Positions 22,501 through 31,681 are shown, numbered from the stretch's first letter. The stretch: DNA of 64,000 nt from Acidisarcina sp963790505 (GCA_963790505.1 CAWBOT010000005.1:496001-560000), one strand, 5' to 3'. Numbers and translations: made by a program. Notes: a model not told the origin generated them from the letters alone.

Positions 22501-24979
22501 TGCCGACGAGGGTCGTTGCCGGCGTCGCCGGGGGAGCGCCATTTTGATAGATGCCGGTGGAGTCGGGGCCTTCGCCTACATTGTTGAAGAAGTCGAACTT
22601 GATAGCAACGCTCTTGCCGATCGATGCGCCGGTCAACGTGGTAGGAGAGGCCCCGTAGCCAAGGCCGCTGCCTGCGGTACCCAGAGCGGTGAGTCCCTGG
22701 CTCTGGATGACAAAGGTGAACCCGTCGGCCTGGGCTTTGAGCATCTGGAAGTCAAAGTCGGTGGTGAAGGCCTGCACGTTCATCGGGCTGGTGAAGAAGG
22801 CGCTGCGTGCCTCGTTGGCGCCCCCGTCGGTGAGTTGCAGGACACCACCCCTGATGCCGGCTCCGCCATTGAACGCCAGCCCCTGGGTGGTGGCAAAGCC
22901 TGAGGGATAGGCGACGGCGGGCGATTGAATCGTATAGGTGGCGCTGGCAACCGCGCTTAGCCCGTCACCGGGCGCCTGCGCAGTGGCCTGGATCGTTCCT
23001 GTGGCGTTGATCGGGATCGCCCCGTTATAGACGGCTGAAGCTACGGTCGGAGTCGTGCCGTCGGTGGTGTAGTAGATTACCGCATTCGGAGTGCTGTCAG
23101 TGATGGTGACGCTGGTTGGCGTCGCGTATGGTCCGGTGCTGGGGGAGATCACGGGGACCGCGGTGGGCGGAAGGATTACAGCGTAGGTCCAATCCAGGAT
23201 GTTTTGTGTTGCGCCGGCGGTACTGCCGGTCGAGCCGGTGAAGCCGACATACGCGATGTTGCCGCCAACCACGGCGGGGATGTTTACGGGATAGGTTGAG
23301 GTTGCAGTCGCATTCGCAGTGGCGTCGGTGAGGGTGAGAGTGAGGTTGGCGCCGTCATAGGCGATATGGGCGTGAATGATATTGCCACTGGCCAAGACGA
23401 TGCCTGTGGTACTCAAATCGGTGGCGGGCACGGTCGGCGAGGCGCCGTCGACGTAGAGTCCAACCGAGTCGGCGCCTTCTCCGTTGCTGTTGTAGACGTC
23501 GAACTTCACCGCGACGCTGTTGGCGATCGAGGCTCCGGTACCCTGGGGGCTGAGCCCATAACCGAGACCGGCGCCGTTGCTGCCCAGCGCATTCAGACCC
23601 TGATTCTGGATAACGAAGGTAAAGCCGTTGGCGACAGCGTTGCTCAGCTGGAAATCGAAGTCGGTGGTGAACTTCTGGACGTTCACAGGGTTTGCAAAGT
23701 AAGCGCTCCGGGCCTCGTTGAGGCTGCCGTCGGTGAGTTGAAGCGCCTGGCCGGGGAGGGTCGCGCCATTTACCTTTTGAGAATCGGCCACGTAAGTCGC
23801 GCCATTCAGGATCATGGAGCCGTAGGTGAAACCCTTGCCGGCGGCAGTATAAGCCGGTGCGGCGTTAGTGATGCCGGAGGCGATCGCCAGGGTCGCCGAG
23901 GCCTCGGCGCTGACGGCACTGCCCGGCACGACCGCCATGACCTGAATGGTTTCGCTCGAGGAGACAGAGAATGGCGCCGAGTAGAGGTTTGACGAAGTCG
24001 TCGGGGCGGTTCCATCGGTGGTGTAGTAGATCTTCGCGCCAGTGGTGGTATCGCTGAGCGACACCATCTGCGGGCCTGAGTAGGAGCCGGTTCCCGGACT
24101 GATCGCAGGCGTCGCGGTGGTGGAAGGCTGGCCGGGAGTGGTGGCGGTGTAAGTCCACGTCGCGATCTTCTGACTGGCGGTCAGGATCTGGGTCGCGCCA
24201 GTGAAGCCGATGAAGGCGGTGTTGCCGCCGACGATTTGGGGGATATTCTCCTGCCAGACGCCGGACCAGGTCGCGGCGGTCACCTGATCGGTGAGGGTCA
24301 TCGCCAGATTGGTTCCGTCGTAGGTGACATGGGCCAGTATCGAATCGCCACTGAGCAGGTTGATTCCGGCGCCAGTGAGATTGATGGCAGGGATTGTGGG
24401 TGTGGCGCCATTGACGTAGACGCCGGTCGAGTCAGCCCCCTCGCCGGCATCGTTGAAGAAGTCGAATTTGATCGCAAGGCTATTGGGAATGGTTGCGGAA
24501 GCGAGTCCGGCCGTGGTTCCGCCAACCACATTGGGCTTATAGTTCTGGATCATGAACGTAATGCCGTCGGCCTGGGGGTTGGAAAGCTGGAAGAGGAAGT
24601 CGGTGGTGAAGGCCTGGATGTTGAGCGGGTTGGTGGTGAAGGCCGTACCCGTGTCGGAGGTATAGCCGTTGGTCAGCTGGAGGCGGCTATCGTCGAGGCC
24701 GGTGCTGCCGTTGAAGGTCATTGAGGCCTGCGCCTGACCGAAACCTTCGCTGAAATTAACCTGCGATTGCGTGGCATAACTCTGGCTGACGATCGCACTG
24801 CCGCTGAGCCCGGGAGAGTAGGCGATGGCGCTAATAGTCTCGGCGCCGGTGACGGCGATGGGACCACCATACAGAGTGGAAGCGTTGCTCGGCTGGGAGC
24901 CGTCCGTCGTGTAATAGATCGAGGCGTTCGGACTTGCATCGGTGATCGTGACCACCGGCGAGGTGGAGAAGGATCCGCC
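19538..24979 (-). CDS. Giant secreted lectin-repeat protein, C-terminal part
   Basis: About 1,810 residues in the frame that follows the break at 24980-24984. It has six modules of about 300 residues. Each is a chitobiase-C-like beta domain (ISPGTGSY...TITDATP...IYYTTDGTTPT...IQA.A.APG) followed by an L-type (legume) lectin-like sandwich (LQLTDGG.NEARSAFF, FTTDFDFQ, ADGFTFVIQNQGLNA, SVAIKFDFFNN.GEG.DSTG, HAHIVYDGTNLTLTLTDAT, VGGNTAYVGFTGG). Each sandwich ends QNILDW. The module ends recur about every 0.9 kb (near 19560, 20460, 21380, 22290, 23190 and 24160). It should bind polysaccharide or glycoprotein outside the cell. It ends directly after the last lectin domain, with no anchor. Confidence 0.87.
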   Translation of the reverse strand, partial: GGSFSTSPVVTITDASPNASIYYTTDGSQPSNASTLYGGPIAVTGAETISAIAYSPGLSGSAIVSQSYATQSQVNFSEGFGQAQASMTFNGSTGLDDSRLQLTNGYTSDTGTAFTTNPLNIQAFTTDFLFQLSNPQADGITFMIQNYKPNVVGGTTAGLASATIPNSLAIKFDFFNDAGEGADSTGVYVNGATPTIPAINLTGAGINLLSGDSILAHVTYDGTNLAMTLTDQVTAATWSGVWQENIPQIVGGNTAFIGFTGATQILTASQKIATWTYTATTPGQPSTTATPAISPGTGSYSGPQMVSLSDTTTGAKIYYTTDGTAPTTSSNLYSAPFSVSSSETIQVMAVVPGSAVSAEASATLAIASGITNAAPAYTAAGKGFTYGSMILNGATYVADSQKVNGATLPGQALQLTDGSLNEARSAYFANPVNVQKFTTDFDFQLSNAVANGFTFVIQNQGLNALGSNGAGLGYGLSPQGTGASIANSVAVKFDVYNSNGEGADSVGLYVDGASPTVPATDLSTTGIVLASGNIIHAHIAYDGANLTLTLTDATANATATSTYPVNIPAVVGGNIAYVGFTGSTGSTAGATQNILDWTYAVILPPTAVPVISPSTGPYATPTSVTITDSTPNAVIYYTTDGTTPTVASAVYNGAIPINATGTIQATAQAPGDGLSAVASATYTIQSPAVAYPSGFATTQGLAFNGGAGIRGGVLQLTDGGANEARSAFFTSPMNVQAFTTDFDFQMLKAQADGFTFVIQSQGLTALGTAGSGLGYGASPTTLTGASIGKSVAIKFDFFNNVGEGPDSTGIYQNGAPPATPATTLVGTGIVLNNGDVIHAHIVYDGTNLTLTLTDATAKATASVVFPVNIPSVVGANTAYVGFTGGAGGSSSIQDILDWTFVPAATTQTATPVISPGTNSYATSTAVTISDATPGAVIYYTTDGTVPTAASAVYSGQVPVNATGTIQAVAQAPGFGLSGVATATLTIQAPSPAYPSGFNALGLTLNAGARVSGTALQLTDGGANEARSAYFTTAMNVQAFVTDFDFQAVSATADGFTFVIQNQGLNAVGSTGGALGYGVSPSSGTGASVGKSVALKFDFYSNSGEGADSTGVYVNGAVPTLPATNLTGTGIQLKSGHALHAHIVYDGVHLTLTLTDPTTSPVTTVTESYAINIPATVGANTAFVGFTAGTGGLSATQNILDWNYTVEIPPSTVTALPVISPGTASYPTPAIVTIADATSNAVIYYTTDGSTPTLTSKIYNAPIPINVTTTIQAMAQAPGDSPSGAASATLTIQSPTVSYPPASGFAGQGLTLNGGATVNGTVLQLTDGGIYEARSAFFNSPVNVQAFTSDFDFQVLNASADGFAFVIQNQGLNAVGSSGGALGYGVSPSTGTGASIGKSVALKFDIFSNSGEGNDSTGIYTNGSAPTLPSTNLSNTGVVLKSGHPIRAHIVYDGTNLTLTLTDATANATATAVFPVNIPSIVGGSTAYVGFTGGAGGTSAVQNILDWSFNSTAPFTAAPSFGLPAGTYLGPQSITINDATPGAVTYYTTNGTTPGTSSTVYSPGTPIVISSTTTLQAIAMAPGEPLSTVTSATYAIQSNTPNYVSGFQSPAPILNGGAAVVGNLLQLTDGGKYEAHTAYFPIPLNIQAFTTDFDFQILNASADGFAFVIQNQGPNAAGSSGGSLGYSGSVSAGTGPSIRTSVAVKFDIFSNSGEGTDSTGLYLNGATPTLPATNLAGTGIVLKSGDEIHAHIVYDGTNLTLTLTDATVNATATAVFPVNIPSNVGGNTAYVGFSGGTGGTSATQNILDWTFTNP

Positions 24980-26958
24980 GGGGGAGAGAAGACCGGATTT
25001 GCCGTGTTGTTCAGCGAAGTAAATGTCGCTGAAACCGAGGTGATCCAAACGTATCCGGGCGCGACCGCAATGGCGGTGATGGTTTCGGTGGAATTGACGG
25101 TGATCTGACCAGTGTACTGGGTGGAAGTGGTGCTCGGCGCAGTGCCGTCGGTGGTGTAGTAAATCGTCGAATTCGGCGTTGCGTCGGTGATGGTCACCTG
25201 GATGGTCGAGGTGAAGGTCGTCGAACCGGGGCTGATTACGGGAGCGGCGATCAGGGGTTCGGAACTAAATAAGCCGTATACGTTCAATTGTCCGCCAGTG
25301 CCGACGTACACTTTGCCGTTGGCGACCGTGGGCGCGGCGAATTTCACCGCGGGGCCGGCGCTGTCGCGCTGCGGCACCTGATTGCTCGAGTAGAATTCGT
25401 TGGCCAGGTTGGTGGCATCGTAGGCGTGGAGTATGGAGACTCCGCCGGTGTCGTAGCCGTCCGCCTCGACCGCCCAAAGGATGCCGTTGGTGTTCCCCAA
25501 AGACGATATGGATTGCGAGGGTCCGGGAAAGGTAAAGGTCTCTGGAGTGACGCTGCTGGGCTTGGTCGACAGGACACCATTCGTCAGAGAGTAGGCCTTG
25601 AGCGGGTTTTGAGCCTGTTCCCCGACATAGACATAGCCATTCCAATATCCCGGGCTTCCCCAGATACCAGCTCCGGCGTAAGTGCTTCTAATCTCCTGGA
25701 CGACGCTGTCGGCGACGGTGTTGTAACCCCCCATTGCGTCGCGATTGACCAGATAGAGCGTGCCGCCTTTACCTTCCTGCGCGAGCAGATGCTTGTAGGG
25801 GCCAGCCTGGTCGGGCAAGATCACGACACCGCCGGCGCCAAGGTCTCCGTCGCTGCCGTCAAGAGCGGCCTGGTTATAAGGGGTGAATTCATCCTGGACG
25901 GTGAGCTTGCCGTTGGTTAGATCCAGATTCAGGATGCTATCGCCATAGTCGAGGGCATTGGTGTAGGGGGTGGCGGCGTTGTAGTCGCCGTTCCCGGTCG
26001 AGACAAACATCCGACCGAAGGGGTGCCCGGTGGGGTCGACGACATCTGCGGCGAGTCCATCCCCGCCCATCCAGATACCCGAGCCAGTGCCATTAGGAGA
26101 AGTCGAATATGCGCCGATCTGCGTCAGCGTCGATGGGTTATAGGAGAGAATCCATCCATGCCAGTCGCCATTGTCGGCGTGCGATGCGAATCCGACGTAG
26201 AGAATGCCGTTGAGCAGCAGCAAGCCGGGGCGCTGGTTTTCCCATTTCGGATCGAAAGTGAGTACGCCGCCGGAGCTGCCGTTACCGACGCCGGAGACCT
26301 GCGCCTGGATGGCGACCGGGCCGCCCAGCATCTCGGCGCCGGTAGTGACGCTAAGCGCGTGCAGGCGCAGGAAGAATGTCCCGTTCTCGGCTGTGAAGCT
26401 GACCACATAGAGAATGCCCGCGACGGGATCGATGACCGGCGTGCCGGTGATGCCGTATTCGGGAACGATGTCGTCGCAAATGACGAGGCTGGAGACGGTG
26501 GTGGCTCCGGCCGCGGCACCATGGGCGGCGCTGAGGAGACTTGCCTGCCACAACGGGCCCGCATTACTGACGCCGTTGGAGTCCGCGTCGAAGGCATAGA
26601 CGCTGTCGTGCTCGGTCGCGACGAAGACTACATTGTGAGTGCCGCCATTTATCTGCAAACCCGACATATATAACGGTTGGGCATAAATCTGGCCGTCAAC
26701 GGGCAACGAGAAGAGCTGACCAAACTGGGAGCTATTGACGTTGGAGGGTGCGAGAATCGATTCGTTTGTGTTTTGACCGGTGCGCGAGATGTCGTTGTGC
26801 TGCGTGATGACGCTGACTTGGGCCGAACACATCACGCTGAGCGCCGAGAGAACAAGCAGTGCAAAGGGAGGCGGGGGAGTTCGCCGAAAGGTCAAGCAAT
26901 TTAATAATCGACACTCAGCGAGTCTCGATAGCGGCGCAGTTCTGGCGTAACGGCCCAT
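24980..26958 (-). CDS. Giant secreted lectin-repeat protein, N-terminal part (beta-propeller)
   Basis: About 660 residues up to the frame break. It starts MGRYARTAPLSRLAECRLLN and has an export segment PPFALLVLSALSVMCSAQVS. A PQQ-like beta-propeller of about 500 residues follows (GQIYAQPLYMSGLQINGGTH, NVVFVATEHDSVYAFDAD, KFAAPTVANGKVYVGTGGQL). A first chitobiase-C-like domain (ISPGSTTFTSTIQVTITDAT) comes next, then a second one in which the frame is lost at a run of five G (24980-24984). One extra base rejoins it to the downstream part as VFSPPGGSFSTS. An upstream ATG at 26994 is possible, but the signal sequence fits 26958 better. Together the two parts encode about 2,470 residues. The gene has no close upstream partner. 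Confidence 0.8.
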
Positions 26959-26994
26959 AACATCCTCGTTGGCTGGGGGCTTGTGGCAAGACAT

Positions 26995-27598
26995 ATTGGC
27001 GACTGCAAATGCGCGTTTAATAACGTGGCGCGCTCATCACGAGACAATAGCCGGGCCGCTTGATGCGCAAATCACCCATCTGGCCGACACCAATGAGGGG
27101 GAACGGCGAAAGCTCGCCCATCCTGTGCCGGCGGAACGATCAGTTTTCCTTAGTGGAAGGAGCCCCGGGCGGGGAATAGGCCGGGAGCAAGCGCACAATC
27201 GAAACAACAGATTGCGGCTACGCCAGCAGTGATTTTGGTCAGTGGTTAATCGCCCGCATCAATCCAGGGAAGCAAATACGTCAATTGTTGAGATTACTAT
27301 CTCACGGATTCCCGGATTTGCAAGTGATATCTTCGCCAGATTACCCATTACTTCGCACCTAACAAAAAGCTTGCAGACTAATGCAATGTGATCCAAGTGA
27401 GGAAGGATTTGGAGTTCTTAATGGAGTGCCGAGATTCGCCTCTCGCACAGGGGAAAAGGCAATCCGGGCCAAAGCTCTCAGCACACGAGTGGCTTGCGTA
27501 TGGTAAGTTACTTTGGTAACTTATAAGTATCGACTAAGTGCGCTAGGGTGGTGCAAAATACGTTACCTGAAAGATGAATCGCGGCCTGATGGAAGGGC
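26995..27598. other. Intergenic region without a recognisable gene
   Basis: About 600 bp between the giant lectin gene start and the DHA2 transporter stop. It is locally A/T-richer than its surroundings (27240-27400). The only clear structure is the perfect palindrome at 27504-27523. No tRNA, convincing riboswitch fold or coding frame was recognised. It must hold the promoter of the giant lectin gene. Confidence 0.5.
27504..27523. promoter_or_regulatory. Perfect 8-bp inverted repeat in the long upstream region of the lectin gene
   Basis: TAAGTTAC-TTTG-GTAACTTA is a perfect inverted repeat with a 4-base centre. No T-run follows on either strand, so it looks like a protein-binding site rather than a terminator. 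It is about 545 bp upstream of the lectin start and 76 bp downstream of the transporter stop. Confidence 0.4.
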
Positions 27599-29188
27599 TC
27601 AGTGCCCGGCTGCTTCTGCGGGTGCGGCCATCCGCGGTGGCGGCTTTCTCATGATGAAGGGCAGCGGAATGAGGCAGGCGATGACCACTGCCAAGACCCA
27701 GAAGGCGTTCATATAACTCAGCATAGAGGCCTCGCGCAGCATTTGCTGATAGGCATGCCCTACCGCCGCCTGTTTTGCCTGGTCGGCACCCTGACCGAGG
27801 GCCATGAGCGCGGCCTTGGTCTTGTCGATATACATGTTGTAGGCCATGCTGTTGGCGGTGTTCGCGGCCAGCGTGTTCTGGTGGGTCTGCGCAGTGCGGG
27901 TGAGGAAGGTGGTCAGCATGGCAGTGCCCATGCTGCCGCCCAGGTTGCGGGCGAAGTTGGAGAAGCTGGAGATCTGATTACTTTTGTCGCGAGGCACGCC
28001 GACGTAATTCAGCGTGCTTATCGGGATAAAGATGAAGGGCAGGCCGAGCACCTGCAAGACTCGCCAGAGGGTGATCTGGCCGAAGCTGACATCGAGGCTG
28101 ATGCGGGTGAGGTTGAAGAGCATGAGCGCGGTAATCGTGTAGCCGAACGAGACGAGAATGCGCGCGTCCATCCGGGATACCAATATTCCGGCGACGGGCA
28201 TGAGGAAGACGAGCGCAAGGCCGCCCGGCGACAGCACCATGCCGGACCGTTCCGCGGTGTAGCCGAGCAACACCTGAAGAAATTGAGGAATAAGCACAGT
28301 GGTGCTGAAGAGCACGATACCGAGCACAAACTGCAGGAAGACAGCTGTTCCAAAGTTTCGATTCTTGAGCAGCTTGAGATCGACGATCGGGTCGGGATGG
28401 CGCCACTCCCAGAAGACGAACACCACCAGAAGGACGACAGCGACGATGAAGAAACCGGTGATCATCGAATCGCCGAACCAGTCTTTCTCCTGGCCCTTGT
28501 CGAGCACGAATTCGAGGCAGCCGACGCCGATGGCGACGAGGCCGAGGCCGGTGAAGTCGACCTTGGGTTTTTCGCGGCTGATGGCGGCGCGCTGTGCCTG
28601 CAGGTAAGGCGGGTCTTCGACCATACGGTTGCTGAGGAAGAGGGACAACAGGCCGAAGGGGATGTTGATGAAGAAGATCCAGTGCCAGTTGAAGTTGTCA
28701 GTAATGTAGCCGCCGAGCGTAGGTCCGATGGCGGGCGCGACGACAACAGCCATGCCGTAAAGTGCGAAGGCCTGGCCACGCTTGTTGACTGGAAAACTAT
28801 CGGCGAGGATTGCTTGTTCGCTGGGAGCGAGGCCGCCGCCGCCCAATCCCTGAAGCACGCGAGCGAGAATTAACATGGGCAGCGTCTGGGCGATTCCGCA
28901 GAGGAATGAGCAGACGGTGAAGATGACGACACAGGTCATGTAGAAACGCTTGCGTCCGAAGCGCGTCGCCAGCCAGCCGGAGATGGGCAGGACGATGGCG
29001 CTGGCGACGAGATAGCTGGTGAGCACCCAGGTTGCCTCGTCCTGGCTGGCGCCGAGCGAACCGGCCATATGCGGGAGGGCCACATTGGCGATGGAGGTGT
29101 CGAGGACCTCCATGAAGGTCGCGAGGGTCACGGTAAGCGCGACAGCCCAGGGATTATGGCTCGGCTTCCAGTCGTGTATGTCAGGCAA
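27599..29188 (-). CDS. DHA2-family (EmrB/QacA type) multidrug MFS exporter
   Basis: The 529-residue protein has about 14 membrane segments. It starts MPDIHDWKPSHNPWAVALTV and carries the DHA2 hallmarks: LDTSIANVALPHMAGSLGAS in helix 1, WVLTSYLVASAIVLPISGWL, the motif-A loop RFGRKRF, and GLGGGGLAPSEQAIL / DSFPVNKRGQAFALYG around motif C. It exports drugs or toxic metabolites by proton antiport. The gene is divergent from a MarR regulator and shares a 96-bp intergenic region with a double palindromic operator, so it is probably derepressed by a ligand. No membrane-fusion partner (EmrA) is adjacent, so it may act alone. Confidence 0.92.
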   Translation of the reverse strand: MPDIHDWKPSHNPWAVALTVTLATFMEVLDTSIANVALPHMAGSLGASQDEATWVLTSYLVASAIVLPISGWLATRFGRKRFYMTCVVIFTVCSFLCGIAQTLPMLILARVLQGLGGGGLAPSEQAILADSFPVNKRGQAFALYGMAVVVAPAIGPTLGGYITDNFNWHWIFFINIPFGLLSLFLSNRMVEDPPYLQAQRAAISREKPKVDFTGLGLVAIGVGCLEFVLDKGQEKDWFGDSMITGFFIVAVVLLVVFVFWEWRHPDPIVDLKLLKNRNFGTAVFLQFVLGIVLFSTTVLIPQFLQVLLGYTAERSGMVLSPGGLALVFLMPVAGILVSRMDARILVSFGYTITALMLFNLTRISLDVSFGQITLWRVLQVLGLPFIFIPISTLNYVGVPRDKSNQISSFSNFARNLGGSMGTAMLTTFLTRTAQTHQNTLAANTANSMAYNMYIDKTKAALMALGQGADQAKQAAVGHAYQQMLREASMLSYMNAFWVLAVVIACLIPLPFIMRKPPPRMAAPAEAAGH

Positions 29189-29248
29189 AACGCGCCTCGG
29201 CCGCTCGTGGCATTTGTGATTAGATCGAGCAGTTCAAAAATGGATTCG

Positions 29249-29283
29249 TATCAGTCTGCTGATATAGTATCAGCAGACTGATA
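29249..29283. promoter_or_regulatory. Double MarR operator (two nested 16-bp palindromes)
   Basis: Two 16-bp sites, TATCAGTCTGCTGATA (29249-29264) and TATCAGCAGACTGATA (29268-29283), are exact reverse complements separated by TAG. Each is also a TATCAG-N4-CTGATA palindrome. Their length and A/T ends fit MarR dimers. The second ends 1 bp before the regulator's start codon; the first lies about 60 bp upstream of the exporter start, so both genes can be repressed. Confidence 0.82.
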
Positions 29284-29284
29284 T

Positions 29285-29758
29285 ATGCCGGGACGCGCCG
29301 CAAAAGAAAATACGAACAACTATCCGATCGCCTTGCTGACGAAGCGGGTGTTGCATCTCTTCCGCGATGTGCTGGACGAGAAGCTGCGCCCGTGGGGTGT
29401 GACGGCGGCGCAGATGCACGTGCTGGCAAAGCTGGAGCAGGAGCCGGGGATTTCCGGCGCGACCCTTGCCCGCACATGCATGGTCACGCCGCAGACGACC
29501 CAGGTGCTGCTGCGCAGTGTCGAAAAGAATGGCTGGGTGGTACGCAAGAAGCATCCTGAGAACGACCGCATCCTGCTGGCCACGCTCACGCCTTCGGGAA
29601 AGCGGATTCTGACGAGGTCGCGGACCGCGATAGGGCAACTCTACGAGCTGATGCTGCACGATCTGGCGGAGAAAGACGTGCATGCGCTAGAGAAAATGCT
29701 GTCGCAATGCGCGGCGAACCTGGAGTCGAGCCGGACAGGCGGTTCGCAGGCACGATAA
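29285..29758 (+). CDS. MarR-family transcriptional regulator
   Basis: The 157-residue protein starts MPGRAAKENTNNYPIALLTK. The winged helix is visible: AAQMHVLAKLEQEPGISGAT / LARTCMVTPQTTQVLLRSVE / KNGWVVRKKHPENDRILLAT, then TPSGKRIL, with dimerisation helices on both sides. It should repress itself and the divergent DHA2 exporter through the adjacent double palindrome and release on binding a phenolic or drug ligand. There is no room for a ribosome-binding site between the operator and the ATG, so the message may be leaderless or translation may start further in. The frame is complete and of normal length. Confidence 0.92.
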   Translation: MPGRAAKENTNNYPIALLTKRVLHLFRDVLDEKLRPWGVTAAQMHVLAKLEQEPGISGATLARTCMVTPQTTQVLLRSVEKNGWVVRKKHPENDRILLATLTPSGKRILTRSRTAIGQLYELMLHDLAEKDVHALEKMLSQCAANLESSRTGGSQAR

Positions 29759-29778
29759 AATTATTCGTTGCTCACTGA

Positions 29779-31584
29779 ATGCCGATACGTTGCCAGCATT
29801 GGAAGTTCGGGTTAGCTCTCCTGCTGCTTGTGCCATTTCATAGCGCGCGGAGTCAGGCCCCGGCCGGCCACGAAGACGAGCTTCGGGAGGCGGACGCCGC
29901 ATTCCACGCGGGCTATGCGGCCGTGCAAAATGGCGACCTCGCGGCGGCGAAAGACGATTTTCAGAAGGTGGCGCGACTCGCGCCGGAGATCTCCGAGGGG
30001 CATAGCGCCCTGGGCTCGGTGCTACTCCAGCTTAGCCAACCGTCGGCGGCCATCCCGGAACTGGAACGCGCCCTGGCGATTAAGGCGGACGACCGTTCCG
30101 CACAGATCAATCTAGCAGTTGCCTACGAAGAGACGCGCGCCTACGACAAGTCGCTGGCGCTGTTTCGCGAACTTGACCAGGACGCCTCAAACCCGATGCC
30201 CGCTAGCGCACTGATCAGCTATGTGCGGGCACTGAGCGCAACCCAATTGGGTGATCAGGCGATGGGCCGAATGCAGAAGGCGGTCGCCGACGCCGCGGCT
30301 GGCTCGCCCGACGCTGCAACGCTCGACGATACTCTGGGCTCGCTCGAGGCACAGCGTGAGGAGTGGCCGGCGGCGCAAGCCCATTTTGAGCAGGCGCTGG
30401 CGATCGATGCCAATTTCGCCGCGGCACATGAACATCTTGGAATTACGCTCCTCGCGGAGCACCGAACATCCGAGGCAATCCAGGAGCTCACGACGGCGAG
30501 CCGGCTTTCGCCGCAAAGCGGGGCGGCGCAGATGGAGCTGGGACGGGCGCTGATTGCTGCGGGGCGAGACGAAGAGGCGATTCCGGTGCTGCGGAGGGCG
30601 GTCGAGCTTGCGCCCGACTTTGTCGAAGCGAAGAACCAGCTCGCGCTGGCGCTGCAAGGCACGGGGCAGGAGCAGGAATCGATCCCGCTCTTTCAGCAGG
30701 TAGTGGCGGCGCAGCCGAAGAATGCCGGGGCCTTGAACAACCTGGCGCTTGCGCTGGTGCAGACGGGCAAGTCGAAGGAGGCGATTCCGCTCTATCAGCG
30801 GGCTCTGGCCGAGACGCCGAACGATCCGCTGATTCATCAAGACCTGGGGGTGGCGTATCTGCAGCAGAGCGATCTTGAGGACGCTATCCGCGAGTTCCGG
30901 ACGGGGTTGAAGCTCAGCCCCGACGCGTATGAGCTGCATTACAACCTTGGGCTCGCGCTCAAGTTGAAGGATGACGTCCCAGGGGCGGCGGCCGAGCTGG
31001 AGCAGGCGGCGCGGCTGAACCCGGAGTCGCCCGATCCGCCGTTCACGCTGGGGATTTTGAAGATGCAGACGGGCGAGTTCGACGCGGCTGTTCAAAATCT
31101 CAAGTTGACGCTGAAGATGCGCCCGGAGAACGGCGACGCGTGGGCGATTCTGGGCAGCGTTTACAAGCAGCAGAACAACCTGCCGGAGGCCACGAGCGCG
31201 CTCCGCGAAGCAGTGCGGCTGATGCCGAATCAACCGGGACCGCATATTACCCTTGCCGGAGTGCTGGCCCAGGAAGGACAGAAAGACGAAGCTGCCGCAG
31301 AACGCAAGATTGCGGCTGACCTGACTAAGACGGCGACAAATCGCCAGCGAGCTACATTTGCGGTGAACTCCGGCAATCTGTTGCTGCAGCAGGGAAAGAT
31401 TTCGGACGCGGTGGCGCGCTATCAGGAGGCGGTGGCCAGCGATCCGAGCTATGTTGAGGCGCATCGGGGTCTGGCTGATGCGCTGGCGCGGTCGGGGCGC
31501 ACTTCTGAGGCGGAGGCGGAGCGGCAGAAGATCGCGGAGCTGGAAAAGGCGAGTCCCGATGAAATTCGGGGAGCGGTGAAATAG
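29779..31584 (+). CDS. Exported tetratricopeptide-repeat protein
   Basis: The 601-residue protein has an N-terminal hydrophobic export segment (WKFGLALLLLVPFHSARSQA), then about 14 TPR-like helix pairs through the whole chain (for example GYAAVQNGDLAAAKDDFQKV, NLALALVQTGKSKEAIPLYQ, NLGLALKLKDDVPGAAAELE). TPR arrays act as protein-protein scaffolds; no catalytic domain is visible. It begins 20 bp after the MarR gene and may be co-transcribed with it, although a functional link is not evident. The periplasmic location is inferred from the signal segment. This type of protein is abundant and mostly uncharacterised in acidobacteria. Confidence 0.85.
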   Translation: MPIRCQHWKFGLALLLLVPFHSARSQAPAGHEDELREADAAFHAGYAAVQNGDLAAAKDDFQKVARLAPEISEGHSALGSVLLQLSQPSAAIPELERALAIKADDRSAQINLAVAYEETRAYDKSLALFRELDQDASNPMPASALISYVRALSATQLGDQAMGRMQKAVADAAAGSPDAATLDDTLGSLEAQREEWPAAQAHFEQALAIDANFAAAHEHLGITLLAEHRTSEAIQELTTASRLSPQSGAAQMELGRALIAAGRDEEAIPVLRRAVELAPDFVEAKNQLALALQGTGQEQESIPLFQQVVAAQPKNAGALNNLALALVQTGKSKEAIPLYQRALAETPNDPLIHQDLGVAYLQQSDLEDAIREFRTGLKLSPDAYELHYNLGLALKLKDDVPGAAAELEQAARLNPESPDPPFTLGILKMQTGEFDAAVQNLKLTLKMRPENGDAWAILGSVYKQQNNLPEATSALREAVRLMPNQPGPHITLAGVLAQEGQKDEAAAERKIAADLTKTATNRQRATFAVNSGNLLLQQGKISDAVARYQEAVASDPSYVEAHRGLADALARSGRTSEAEAERQKIAELEKASPDEIRGAVK

Positions 31585-31681
31585 TTGCTTATTAAACAGG
31601 ATATTAGGCCCGAGGAGTTCTGCATTGGTGTTAGATTGTGTCATTGCCAAAAAGACAAACTCGGAGGTATGTGGAAGCCCA

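Noticed and set aside
19538..24979. 0.9-kb tandem DNA repeats as a mobile or CRISPR-like array
   Set aside because: The repeats are coding modules of one protein with domain-level conservation; no spacer structure, and divergence is mostly at third positions.
27071..27240. Possible riboswitch (c-di-GMP type) in the long region upstream of the lectin gene
   Set aside because: Short GAAA and GC-stem pieces are present on both strands, but the conserved core and pairing pattern are not.
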